The notes under the pieces were generated by a model, which did not search any database, was not told the DNA's origin, and saw only the letters and a list, made by a program, of their open reading frames with translations. Positions 1 through 7,772 of a stretch of DNA of 64,000 bases are shown here, piece by piece. Made by a program: the position numbers and the translations under genes. The stretch is from the NCBI RefSeq assembly GCF_900155545.1, contig NZ_LT732526.1:3985827-4049826 (forward strand). The letters run 5' to 3'. Origin of the DNA: Clostridium sp. Marseille-P2415. Its GTDB lineage: Bacteria; Bacillota; Clostridia; Lachnospirales; Lachnospiraceae. Each line of letters opens with the position of its first letter. The first letter of the stretch is position 1.

Positions 1-279
1 GACGAGCCCACCTCCATGATCGATGCCTGTTCAAGAGCCACGATCCTTGAGATGCTTCTGAAATTGAGGGAAGAGATCCATATGACGATTATCTTTATTA
101 CTCATGATATCGGGCTGGCTTTTTATATTTCCGATTCCATCTATATTATGGAGCATGGAAAATTTGTTGAATCAGGAGCTTCTGAGTCTGTTATTTTAAA
201 TCCGCAGGCAGCATATACCAAAAGGCTGATAAGCGATGTACCGAAGATTCATGAAGAGTGGGATTTATCAACTGTCTGA
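1..279 (+). CDS. ABC transporter ATPase, C-terminal part (oligopeptide/dipeptide type), partial
   Basis: The gene is cut by the window start. The visible 92 residues begin with the end of Walker B and the D-loop (DEPTS at residues 1-5), carry the H-loop histidine at residue 35 (FITHDIG), and end with a tail ([11 protein letters not shown]) resembling the end of Opp/Dpp-family ATPases. Such subunits power uptake of peptides or, in clostridia, often oligosaccharides. The next gene, a beta-mannosidase, starts 26 bases downstream on the same strand, so an oligosaccharide importer is a reasonable guess. The substrate cannot be read from this fragment, and Walker A and the signature motif lie outside the window. 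Confidence 0.8.
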   Translation, partial: DEPTSMIDACSRATILEMLLKLREEIHMTIIFITHDIGLAFYISDSIYIMEHGKFVESGASESVILNPQAAYTKRLISDVPKIHEEWDLSTV

Positions 280-305
280 AAGCAGGGAGGAAGGAGGAGT
301 AAAGG

Positions 306-2792
306 ATGATAAGAACGGTTATTGACAAGGTGTTTAAAATGCGGATCGCCTCAAAGGAAGAGTGGTATCCGGCAGCAGTACCGGGCAGTGTTTACACGGA
401 TCTTTTAAAGAACGGAGTGATAGAGGATCCGTATTGGAGGGATAATGAAGAGAAAGCATTGGAGGTGATGAAGGAAGATTTCGAATATGTGGGGATATTT
501 GATGCAGAAGATGCCATGATGAAACAGGAGAGGATATATCTGCATTTTGAGGGACTTGATACTCTGGCAGAGCTTTCTCTCAATGGAGTAAGGCTGGGTC
601 ATGCGGATAATATGCATCGGGAATGGGAGTTTGAAGTGACAGATCTATTGGAAAGTGAAAACAATGAACTTCGGATATTGTTTCATTCTCCTGTAAAATA
701 CATAGAAGAGGAGTACCGGAAGGAACCGATCGGCGGTTCGGAGGATGCCATGCGGGGCTTTCCGAAGCTAAGAAAGGCCCATTGTATGTTTGGCTGGGAC
801 TGGGGCCCCCGGCTTCCCGATGCAGGAATCTGGAGGAAAATCATTCTGGAAGGCGTAACCAATGCACGGCTTGACAGTGTTTATGTGACACAGGACCATG
901 AACGGGAAGGGGTATATTTAAATTTTCATGCTTCTGTGAAACGAAACCGGGATGACAGCATCCTCAGATTCAGGAAAGATAACCGGGAATTAAAAAAAGA
1001 TGGTTATTCCTACCGGGTGACGGTTACAGAACCGGCAGAAAAAGGCCGGCAGTCGGTCAGAACGTTTGATAACGCACCGCAAAGAATTCTCATTGAGCAT
1101 CCCAGACTCTGGTGGCCCAACGGATATGGAAAACAGGATTTATACAGAGTACGGGTAGAGCTTTTAAAGGATGGCGAAGTAATCGATGATTGGGATAAGC
1201 GGATCGGCCTTCGGATACTTACGGTACGCAGGGAGAAGGATGAATTCGGAGAAACCTTTGCCCATGAAGTAAATGGCGTGAGGATGTTTGCCATGGGTGC
1301 CGATTATATTCCGGAGGATAACATATTGAGCCGGTGTGATCCGGAGAGAACCATGGAACTGCTGAAACAGTGCAAAGCGGCAAATTACAACGTTATTCGT
1401 GTATGGGGCGGCGGCCATTATCCATATGACCCATTCTGGGACGCCTGTGATGAACTGGGGCTTGTGGTGTGGCAGGATTTCATGTTTGCCTGCGCGCTCT
1501 ATGATCTGACGGAAGACTTTGAGGAAAATATCCGTCAGGAATTTATCGATAATATCCGAAGAATCCGGTACCATGCGTCCCTTGGACTCTGGTGCGGCAA
1601 TAATGAAATGGAGATGTTCGTCGGTCAGGGCGGTTGGAGCTGTACTCCGAAGCAGAAAGCCGATTATATTAAGATGTATGAATACATCATTCCGAAAATT
1701 CTGAAGGAAGAGGATCCCCGGACCTTTTACTGGCCGGCGAGCCCTTCTTCCGGAGGAAGCTTTGACAGTCCCAATGATGAGAACCGGGGAGATGTGCATT
1801 ACTGGGATGTCTGGCATGGAAATAAGCCGATTACGGAGTACCGTAAGTTTTATTTCAGGTATGTGTCTGAATTCGGTTTCCAGTCATTTCCTTCTCTTAA
1901 AACAATAGAGACTTTTACCGAAAGTGAAGACAGGAATATTTTTTCTTATGTTATGGAGAAGCATCAGCGCAATTCTGCGGCCAATGGGAAAATTATGGCT
2001 TATATGGAACAGACCTTTCTCTATCCCAATGACTTTGATACGCTGCTTTACGCATCCCAGCTATTGCAGGCTGAGGCAGTCCGGTATGGCGTAGAGCATT
2101 TCAGGCGGAACAGGGGCAGATGCATGGGAGCCATCGTCTGGCAGCTCAATGACTGCTGGCCGGTAGCCTCCTGGTCTTCCATTGATTATTACGGAAGGTG
2201 GAAGGCTTTGCATTATTATGAAAAACGGTTTTTTGCACCCCTGATGATATCCTGTGAGGAAGAAGGAATTCTGACACAGGATCCCAACCCCAATGCCCAG
2301 CCTTATGAAGTGAGAAAGTCCATTCGCCTTTCGGCTGCAAATGAGAGTCTTGCGGATGAAACGGTGACAGTTGTGTGGGAATTGAGAAAAAATACAGGGG
2401 AAATCATGAAAAGCAGGGAGGAGGTACGGAAGATACCAGGGCTTTCTTCCGTATGGTTCGATAAGGTTGAATTGCCGGAAGCAGAGCTTTATGAGGATTA
2501 TGTAAGCTACAGCATGAACCGGCAGGGAGAGACCGTATCCCAGGGGACCGTCCTGTTCTGTCCGCCCAAGCACTACCATTTTATGGATCCTCAGTTAACG
2601 GTAAGGGCAGAAGATGATGCAATCATTGTAACGGCAAAGGCTTATGCGCGGTCTGTTGAAATCCGAAACGAAAATGATGATCTGATCCTTACCGATAATT
2701 TCTTTGACATGAATCCGGGAGAGAAGAGAGTCGGGATTTTAAGGGGCAGACCCCAAGGACTTAAGGTAAGGAGCGTTTATAATATCCGTTAA
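306..2792 (+). CDS. Glycoside hydrolase family 2, beta-mannosidase
   Basis: 828 residues, normal for bacterial and eukaryotic-type GH2 beta-mannosidases. The expected layout is visible: a jelly-roll sugar-binding domain with the FGWDWGPRLPDAGIWR stretch, an immunoglobulin-like domain, then the TIM barrel. The likely acid/base is Glu434 in WCGNNE and the nucleophile Glu522 in SEFGFQ; IVWQLNDCWP is another beta-mannosidase landmark. There is no signal peptide, so it should act in the cytoplasm, releasing mannose from imported manno-oligosaccharides or glycan cores. The start is set by GGAAGGAGGAG upstream of ATG. A GH3 gene follows after 39 bases and a transporter ATPase precedes it, pointing to one operon for uptake and hydrolysis of beta-linked oligosaccharides. 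Confidence 0.9.
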   Translation: MIRTVIDKVFKMRIASKEEWYPAAVPGSVYTDLLKNGVIEDPYWRDNEEKALEVMKEDFEYVGIFDAEDAMMKQERIYLHFEGLDTLAELSLNGVRLGHADNMHREWEFEVTDLLESENNELRILFHSPVKYIEEEYRKEPIGGSEDAMRGFPKLRKAHCMFGWDWGPRLPDAGIWRKIILEGVTNARLDSVYVTQDHEREGVYLNFHASVKRNRDDSILRFRKDNRELKKDGYSYRVTVTEPAEKGRQSVRTFDNAPQRILIEHPRLWWPNGYGKQDLYRVRVELLKDGEVIDDWDKRIGLRILTVRREKDEFGETFAHEVNGVRMFAMGADYIPEDNILSRCDPERTMELLKQCKAANYNVIRVWGGGHYPYDPFWDACDELGLVVWQDFMFACALYDLTEDFEENIRQEFIDNIRRIRYHASLGLWCGNNEMEMFVGQGGWSCTPKQKADYIKMYEYIIPKILKEEDPRTFYWPASPSSGGSFDSPNDENRGDVHYWDVWHGNKPITEYRKFYFRYVSEFGFQSFPSLKTIETFTESEDRNIFSYVMEKHQRNSAANGKIMAYMEQTFLYPNDFDTLLYASQLLQAEAVRYGVEHFRRNRGRCMGAIVWQLNDCWPVASWSSIDYYGRWKALHYYEKRFFAPLMISCEEEGILTQDPNPNAQPYEVRKSIRLSAANESLADETVTVVWELRKNTGEIMKSREEVRKIPGLSSVWFDKVELPEAELYEDYVSYSMNRQGETVSQGTVLFCPPKHYHFMDPQLTVRAEDDAIIVTAKAYARSVEIRNENDDLILTDNFFDMNPGEKRVGILRGRPQGLKVRSVYNIR

Positions 2793-2831
2793 TGCCAGGT
2801 AAAGTAAACGGGATAGGAAGGAGATAAAAAT

Positions 2832-5111
2832 ATGAATATTGAAAAAATTGTGAAAGAAATGACGCTGGAAGAAAAAGCCGGTCTTTGTTCCGGGGCGGAT
2901 TTTTGGCATACAAAAGCAGTGGAAAGGCTTGGAATACCGGCATCTATGGTAAGCGACGGCCCTCACGGACTCAGAAAACAGGATGAGAAAAGTGATCATC
3001 TGGGAGTCAATGAAAGCATCAAGGCAGTCTGCTTTCCGACTGCATGTGCAACTGCATCCTCCTTTGACAGGGAGCTGCTGACGGCCCTAGGAGAGGCACT
3101 TGGCGATGAGTGCCAGGCGGAGGATATCAGTGTGATCCTGGGACCGGCAGTCAATATCAAGCGTTCTCCTTTATGCGGCAGGAATTTTGAATATTTTTCG
3201 GAAGATCCGTACCTTGCTTCCGAAATGGCAGCCAGCCATATAAATGGCGTGCAGAGCAGACAGGTAGGGACCAGCCTTAAGCATTTTCTGGCAAATAATC
3301 AGGAACACAGGCGTATGACATCGGATTCTGTCATTGATGAGAGGACTCTGCGGGAGATTTATCTGGCAGCTTTTGAAGGTGCGGTCAAACATGCAAAGCC
3401 ATGGACCGTTATGTGCTCCTATAACAAAATAAACGGAGAATATGCTTCAGAAAACTATCATTATCTTACGGAAATACTAAGGGATGAGTGGGGATTTGAC
3501 GGTTATGTCATGAGTGACTGGGGGGCAGTCAACAATCGTGTGGAAGGTGTGAAGGCCGGCCTTGATCTTGAAATGCCTTCTTCCGGAGGAATCAATGATA
3601 CATATCTTATAGAAGCGGTGAAAGAAGGAAGGCTGAAAGAACAGGTTCTGGACAAAGCAGTTACAAGAATCCTGACAATCATAGAACGTTATAAGAAGAA
3701 CAGGCGGCCGGAAACGGTCTGGGATAAAGATGCACACCATGAGCTTGCAAGGAAAATGGAGGGAGAATGTGCGGTCCTGTTAAAAAATGAAGGGATTCTT
3801 CCCCTTGCTGATTCGGATGAAGTGGCATTCATCGGTTATTTTGCGGCGCATCCAAGATATCAGGGAGGAGGTAGCTCCCATATCAACTCCACAAAGGTGG
3901 AATCCGCGGTAGAAGCGGCAAAGTACAGGAATGTGATCTATGCACAGGGTTATGAAATCAATATGGATCAGGTGAATGATTCTATGATGAAAGAAGCGGT
4001 GGAAGCGGCAAAACGAGCAAAAACGGCTGTTATTTTTGCAGGTCTTCCGGATGCTTTTGAATCAGAAGGCTATGACCGGTCCCATATGGCCATGCCGGAT
4101 TGCCAGAATGCCCTGATTGAAGCAGTAGCAGCGGTACAGCCCAATACAGTCGTGGTGCTTCATAATGGTTCTCCCGTTGAAATGCCGTGGATCGGTAAGG
4201 TAAAAGGTGTACTGGAAGCTTATCTGGGAGGCCAGGCGGTGGGCGGTGCCATTGTGGATATTCTCTACGGTCTTGTAAATCCAAGCGGAAAGCTTGCGGA
4301 AACATTTCCGGTAAAGCTTGAGGATAATCCGTCTTATCTCTATTACGGAGGGGAGAAAGATGTAACAGAATACCGGGAAGGCGTATTTGTTGGTTATCGG
4401 TATTATGACAAAAAGAAGATGGAAGTTCTGTTCCCCTTTGGTTATGGCTTAAGCTATACTACGTTTGAATACAGCAACATGAAAGCCGACAGGCAGACGA
4501 TGAAAGACGTGGATACGGTGACGGTTTCCCTGGATGTTACCAATACCGGTAAGGTGACGGGGAAAGAGGTGGTGGAGATTTATGTAGAAGCGGTAAACAG
4601 TGCGGTAATCCGCCCTGTAAGAGAGCTTCGTGAATTTGCGAAGGTTGAATTAAGGCCCGGTGAGACAAAAACGGTCAGCTTTATACTTGGAAAACGGGCG
4701 TTTGCATATTATCACACAGGGTTAAAGGACTGGTATGCAGAATCGGGAAGCTATCTCATCCATGCCGGGGCTTCATCAAGGGATCTGCGTGAAACGGTGT
4801 GTGTGAAGGTGGAAGCCACGGTTGAGGTGCCGGTTGTATATCATCTTAACAGTACAGTAGGGGATATCCTGGCGGATCCCGATGTGGCGGAAATCATACA
4901 GCCGTTGCTGGATAAATATCAAAAAGGCAATGGTATAGGAAATTCTGATGGAGAAGCTGCAAAGTCGGCAATTTCACAGCAGATGGATGATGCGATGTTT
5001 CGCTATATGCCCCTCCGACAGATGCTCAGTTTTGCACCGGATATCAGTACTCCAGAAGAATTACAGGGACTGATTAGGCAGATGAATGAAAAGAAGAGGG
5101 CCATTATATAG
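2832..5111 (+). CDS. Glycoside hydrolase family 3 beta-glucosidase
   Basis: 759 residues with the usual GH3 order: N-terminal (beta/alpha)8 barrel, alpha/beta sandwich, then a C-terminal fibronectin III-like domain (about residues 545-640), followed by about 100 extra residues. The catalytic nucleophile is Asp229 in GYVMSDWGA; KHFLANNQE and GRNFEYFSEDP are typical GH3 substrate-pocket motifs. There is no signal peptide, so the enzyme is cytoplasmic. Expected activity is exo-hydrolysis of beta-glucosides or beta-xylosides; the exact linkage is not readable. A strong GGAAGGAGATAAAAAT leader fixes the start. It is co-oriented with the beta-mannosidase 39 bases upstream, and the two would together clear mixed beta-linked oligosaccharides. 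Confidence 0.92.
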   Translation: MNIEKIVKEMTLEEKAGLCSGADFWHTKAVERLGIPASMVSDGPHGLRKQDEKSDHLGVNESIKAVCFPTACATASSFDRELLTALGEALGDECQAEDISVILGPAVNIKRSPLCGRNFEYFSEDPYLASEMAASHINGVQSRQVGTSLKHFLANNQEHRRMTSDSVIDERTLREIYLAAFEGAVKHAKPWTVMCSYNKINGEYASENYHYLTEILRDEWGFDGYVMSDWGAVNNRVEGVKAGLDLEMPSSGGINDTYLIEAVKEGRLKEQVLDKAVTRILTIIERYKKNRRPETVWDKDAHHELARKMEGECAVLLKNEGILPLADSDEVAFIGYFAAHPRYQGGGSSHINSTKVESAVEAAKYRNVIYAQGYEINMDQVNDSMMKEAVEAAKRAKTAVIFAGLPDAFESEGYDRSHMAMPDCQNALIEAVAAVQPNTVVVLHNGSPVEMPWIGKVKGVLEAYLGGQAVGGAIVDILYGLVNPSGKLAETFPVKLEDNPSYLYYGGEKDVTEYREGVFVGYRYYDKKKMEVLFPFGYGLSYTTFEYSNMKADRQTMKDVDTVTVSLDVTNTGKVTGKEVVEIYVEAVNSAVIRPVRELREFAKVELRPGETKTVSFILGKRAFAYYHTGLKDWYAESGSYLIHAGASSRDLRETVCVKVEATVEVPVVYHLNSTVGDILADPDVAEIIQPLLDKYQKGNGIGNSDGEAAKSAISQQMDDAMFRYMPLRQMLSFAPDISTPEELQGLIRQMNEKKRAII

Positions 5112-5161
5112 GAAAGTTACTTAAAAAAAATCTTGGAATTTATGAAAGGAGTGATATAAGA

Positions 5162-5578
5162 ATGACTGCTTCAGAAAGATTGAAAATAGTAGAAGATTTT
5201 GCATCTTCTATAAGGCAGAAGTATCCGCAGACAGATCAGTATAATGTCCTGGTATTCGGCAGTTTTCTTACTGAACGTTATACAGCTGAATCTGATATAG
5301 ACATAGGTATTTTCTCGCTAATACCCGGGCTTACCTTTCGCCTATACTCCTTTACTAAAGATAATTTTGATAAGTTAGGCATTGACAGCGATGTAGTACG
5401 GATGAAGCTTTCTGATTCTCAATACATTAATATTTCCATTGTAACAGGACAGCAATATGCCGTAACGGATTATTGCCCCGAAATACTGATTGATTATACA
5501 AAGAAGATGATTGTGCGCTACGGAAACAATCCGCAGGAAGTAATTGTTAAACAGATGCATCAGGAGGTCAGGGCATGA
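5162..5578 (+). CDS. Nucleotidyltransferase-fold (MNT-like) protein
   Basis: 138 residues. The N-terminal half has the polymerase-beta type nucleotidyltransferase signature: GS at residues 33-34 and the metal-binding pair Asp45/Asp47 in ESDIDIGIF. Such minimal nucleotidyltransferases are often paired with HEPN-domain proteins, where they act as antitoxins by adding nucleotides to the partner. Here the next gene starts inside its stop codon (ATGA overlap at 5575), but that partner is cut short by an IS66 remnant. The start is fixed by GAAAGGAGTGATATAAG. A role in antibiotic or small-molecule nucleotidylation is an alternative; nothing in the sequence identifies a substrate. Confidence 0.75.
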   Translation: MTASERLKIVEDFASSIRQKYPQTDQYNVLVFGSFLTERYTAESDIDIGIFSLIPGLTFRLYSFTKDNFDKLGIDSDVVRMKLSDSQYINISIVTGQQYAVTDYCPEILIDYTKKMIVRYGNNPQEVIVKQMHQEVRA

Positions 5579-5763
5579 GTTCATTTAATGAAGCATTAAG
5601 GAAGGCTGGAATTGGCACTGATCACAAGAATGATTACAATAAGAAGAAAGCCGGTGCTTTTACACTGGAATTGAAGCTTTATGAAATGAAAGATCATATA
5701 GCGGCTATATGTAGCAGAAATAAAGAAAGCAAAGCGTCAGGATGTGTCACGCTCCATCCTTGA
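5575..5763 (+). pseudogene. Truncated partner gene of the nucleotidyltransferase
   Basis: The frame overlaps the preceding stop codon by four bases, so it was co-translated with the nucleotidyltransferase. About the first 50 residues (MSSFNEALRKAGIG to DHIAAIC) look like native protein. From about 5727 the DNA matches an IS66 transposase C-terminal region in another frame, so the last dozen residues of this frame are junction sequence. I do not recognise the native family. The translational coupling suggests a HEPN-like partner, but the catalytic RxxxxH region would lie in the lost part. Most likely a dead remnant. Confidence 0.55.
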
Positions 5764-6004
5764 TGCCTTTTGGTTGTGGGTTGTAGAAACATTTGTTGTT
5801 TTCAAAGGGTGCAACAGCTAACTCGGTTCGGCAAAAGCAAATGATCTTGATGTGTATGAATACTTAAAATATCTTCTAAATGAGATACCGAACAGAGATT
5901 TTAATAACCAGCTAGAGATTCTGGATCAGCTCCTGCCCTGGTCAAAGGAACTGCCAGAAGAATGCAGGCTTAATCATAAACTTAAGAAGTGCTTCAAAAA
6001 ATGA
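5723..6004 (+). pseudogene. IS66-family transposase remnant (C-terminal pieces, frameshifted)
   Basis: Three frames give consecutive pieces of an IS66 transposase C-terminus. From 5729 one reads KRQDVSRSILDAFWLW; near 5800 another reads LLFSKGATANSV; from 5828 a third reads SAKANDLDVYEYLKYLLNEI and runs to a stop at 6002-6004. In intact IS66 transposases these blocks follow in this order, with more residues between them, so the copy has suffered small internal deletions as well as losing its N-terminal part. The tnpA and tnpB accessory genes are absent. The insertion or its later decay removed the end of the gene coupled to the nucleotidyltransferase. Confidence 0.7.
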
Positions 6005-6061
6005 TATCATCAGTTTACCACCATGGCGTGGGTATTCCTAGACGTCATTTTTGAAGCACTT
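5987..6061. repeat. Inverted repeat at the end of the IS66 remnant
   Basis: AAGTGCTTCAAAAAATGA (5987-6004) is mirrored by TCATTTTTGAAGCACTT (6045-6061), about 17 paired bases around a 40-base loop. It includes the last codons of the transposase remnant. It could be a terminal hairpin of the element or act as a transcription terminator between the two convergent genes. The 150 bases that follow up to the LysM gene hold no other gene I can support. Confidence 0.5.
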
Positions 6062-6214
6062 ATATAAAAAATTGCTGTGAACAGAGAATTTTTATGCTCT
6101 TTTTTTAGATCAACGTTGGTAAACATGCTGGGCCTGCAAAAGGCGGTGGAATTGTTTGAATTTTGCTCTTCTTTGCTTACTAAGAAGCCCAATCGTATTA
6201 CCGGATTCTATGGT

Positions 6215-6703
6215 TTAGTAATAGTTATCTTCCGGATAGTAGGTCATTTCATTGCTGTCAGCCGCATCCTCCGGTGTGGTATCCTGGGAACGGAACCAGG
6301 AAGGCATGTTGGGCAGTCGGTATCCGGCCGGTATCCAGATTGTCTGGCCAACTGTAAGATTATTAGGATTTATGCCGGGATTCACGGCTATAATGGTTTC
6401 TACGGTGGTGCAAAAGCGTTGGGAAAGAAGCCATAAGGTATCATTCCGCTGAATGGTATAGGTACGAAGGCCTACGGGACATTGAGCCGTACTGCCTCCC
6501 GATGGCGGAGTCGGAACCGGAGGACGGAGAACTCTTCCTGCCGGAATACAAATGGTCTGCCCCACTGGTAAATTATTTGGATTTAAGCCTGGATTTACGG
6601 CTGTAATTGCATTAATAGTAGTAAAATAACGCTGTGAAAGCAGCCATAATGTATCACCGGGTCGGATGGTATAAGAAAACAGTCCTACAGGGCAAGGATT
6701 CAT
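6215..6703 (-). CDS. Two-LysM protein, probable spore coat/cortex protein
   Basis: 162 residues from the chosen ATG at 6701-6703, preceded by GAAAGG; a frame extension to 6805 has no ribosome site and would cover the promoter. Two near-identical LysM modules follow each other: residues about 8-58 and 68-118, each starting CPVG, then YTI, a TLWLLSQR core and NPNNL.VGQTI.IPAG. LysM binds peptidoglycan N-acetylglucosamine. The acidic tail (EDAADSNEMTYYPEDNYY) is unlike an enzyme, and there is no classical signal peptide or catalytic domain. With a sigma-K-like promoter upstream it is best read as a mother-cell protein deposited on the spore, in the manner of SafA-like proteins. Confidence 0.8.
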   Translation of the reverse strand: MNPCPVGLFSYTIRPGDTLWLLSQRYFTTINAITAVNPGLNPNNLPVGQTICIPAGRVLRPPVPTPPSGGSTAQCPVGLRTYTIQRNDTLWLLSQRFCTTVETIIAVNPGINPNNLTVGQTIWIPAGYRLPNMPSWFRSQDTTPEDAADSNEMTYYPEDNYY

Positions 6704-6736
6704 AATATTACTGCCTTTCAATAAAACAATTTGTCT

Positions 6737-6764
6737 TATGTTATGATAAAAGAAAGGGAAAAGT
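6737..6764 (-). promoter_or_regulatory. Sigma-K-like promoter of the LysM gene
   Basis: Read on the minus strand, AC (6763-6764) is followed by 17 bases and CATAACATA (6737-6745). This fits the Bacillus sigma-K pattern AC-N16/17-CATANNNTA. The -10 lies about 34 bases before the start codon. It implies late mother-cell expression during sporulation. Confidence 0.55.
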
Positions 6765-6911
6765 ACCTGTCTCTCCTGTATAAATTTCAAACTGGCTGGA
6801 TTCACAAACCAAAGGCCGGTCTGTCCACTGCTTTATATCCTGAAATCTTGTCCTTCAACGGTTTCTTATTGAAATTTAGCAAAATATTCCGTATCATCTA
6901 CTGTTTGCTAT

Positions 6912-7355
6912 TTAATATTTCTTGAGTAGATGATTAAAGATTGCGATACCTGCAACGATCTGAAATACTAAATATCCACCCAAATACAGAATAATCATTC
7001 GTGAATTGATAGTTATTTCTAAAGCACCCATTATTGAGAATACTACCATTGAAATACTGATAGCGATAAGTCCGAGTACATACGAATATCGCCCGGACTT
7101 ATCTCTAAGCTTTACTTTCAGTTCGTCATGTTGTTCAATCTTTTCGTCTGTAATTCTCTCTTGATACCGTTCCTTGTTTTTAGGTGTGCTCCAATAAAAA
7201 TATTTGCAAATCATGACGATACCTGGGCCAATTCCTGCCCCAGCAAAACCAAAAAGCAAACCGTCTAATTTGCTATAGGTTAGTAATGCTATGAGCAAAA
7301 GAACTGTGCCCACAAGAGCAAACATAATGCCTGTTATTAAATTACTTTTTTTCAT
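6912..7355 (-). CDS. Four-helix membrane protein, partner of XRE regulator
   Basis: 147 residues from ATG at 7353-7355, which has AAAGGAGTAACGAAA before it; the longer frame to 7391 lies inside the regulator gene. Four hydrophobic segments are visible: residues about 5-27, 35-57, 97-118 and 126-146, with a charged loop (KNKERYQERITDEKIEQHDE) between the second and third. I do not recognise a catalytic motif. It overlaps the end of the upstream XRE regulator by 14 bases. Small membrane protein plus XRE pairs of this type are common in Firmicutes and of unknown function; immunity to a peptide or stress sensing are possibilities only. Confidence 0.7.
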   Translation of the reverse strand: MKKSNLITGIMFALVGTVLLLIALLTYSKLDGLLFGFAGAGIGPGIVMICKYFYWSTPKNKERYQERITDEKIEQHDELKVKLRDKSGRYSYVLGLIAISISMVVFSIMGALEITINSRMIILYLGGYLVFQIVAGIAIFNHLLKKY

Positions 7356-7557
7356 TTTCGTTACTCCTTTCATGGATAAAAATTTCTTCAATTCTTTTGC
7401 CGAAAAAATCTGAAATTACAAATGCCAGCTCCAAAGACGGGTTATATTTTCCGGTTTCGATTGAGCTGACAGTTTGCCTTGAAACGCTGATTGCTTTTGC
7501 AAAATCTTCTTGGTTCATGCCTAAATTTTTTCTTAGTTCCTCAACCCTGTTTTCCAC
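7342..7557 (-). CDS. XRE-family helix-turn-helix regulator (YozG-like)
   Basis: 71 residues, essentially one HTH domain (EDFAKAISVSRQTVSSIETG), with a short tail SDFFGKRIEEIF typical of the compact YozG group. The GTG at 7555-7557 is taken as start because AAAGGAGG sits seven bases before it; the ATG further upstream would place that Shine-Dalgarno inside the coding region. It is cotranscribed with the membrane protein, which overlaps its 3' end. The promoter upstream is near-consensus and flanked by two copies of a half-palindromic repeat, so the protein probably represses its own operon. Confidence 0.85.
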   Translation of the reverse strand: MENRVEELRKNLGMNQEDFAKAISVSRQTVSSIETGKYNPSLELAFVISDFFGKRIEEIFIHERSNENEKK

Positions 7558-7573
7558 ATAATACCTCCTTTGC

Positions 7574-7639
7574 TTTGACAAGGTTCCTTTACATCTTTAT
7601 TATAGTTGCCTGAAACTGTTTTGTCAAGGTTCCTTTACA
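7574..7639 (-). repeat. Direct repeats flanking the XRE promoter (candidate operators)
   Basis: On the minus strand TGTAAAGGAACCTTGNCAAA occurs twice, at 7620-7639 (overlapping the -35 box) and 7574-7593 (just after the transcription start). Each copy is itself an imperfect dyad, GTAAAGG-AA-CCTTGAC. The arrangement is that of an autorepressor binding on both sides of the core promoter. Confidence 0.6.
7599..7627 (-). promoter_or_regulatory. Consensus sigma-A promoter of the XRE operon
   Basis: On the minus strand TTGACA (7622-7627), a 17-base spacer and TATAAT (7599-7604): a perfect match to the vegetative consensus at perfect spacing. Such a strong promoter would need repression, which fits the repeats flanking it. 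Confidence 0.85.
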
Positions 7640-7693
7640 AAAAACAAATAAAAGAACAGGGGTAATGTGGCGGATTTTCTTATATCCATGATT

Positions 7694-7728
7694 AAGGGAG
7701 CAGCGGTGATTTAAGCCGGCGCTCCCTT
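7694..7728. terminator. Stem-loop between LysR gene and XRE operon
   Basis: AAGGGAGC (7694-7701) pairs with GCTCCCTT (7721-7728). It lies 45 bases beyond the LysR stop codon. The T-run is on the plus strand, so it is a poor intrinsic terminator for the minus-strand LysR transcript; its role is uncertain. Confidence 0.35.
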
Positions 7729-7772
7729 TTGAGTCCTTATGCTGTGCGGAATATCCGGATATCGAGCCGTTT

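Noticed and set aside
1164-1817. Minus-strand open frame of 217 codons inside the beta-mannosidase gene
   Set aside because: Fully antisense to a well-supported GH2 gene, no ribosome site, and no recognisable domain.
6077-6436. Plus-strand open frame across the end of the LysM gene
   Set aside because: Antisense to the LysM repeats in its second half; no domain or start signal.
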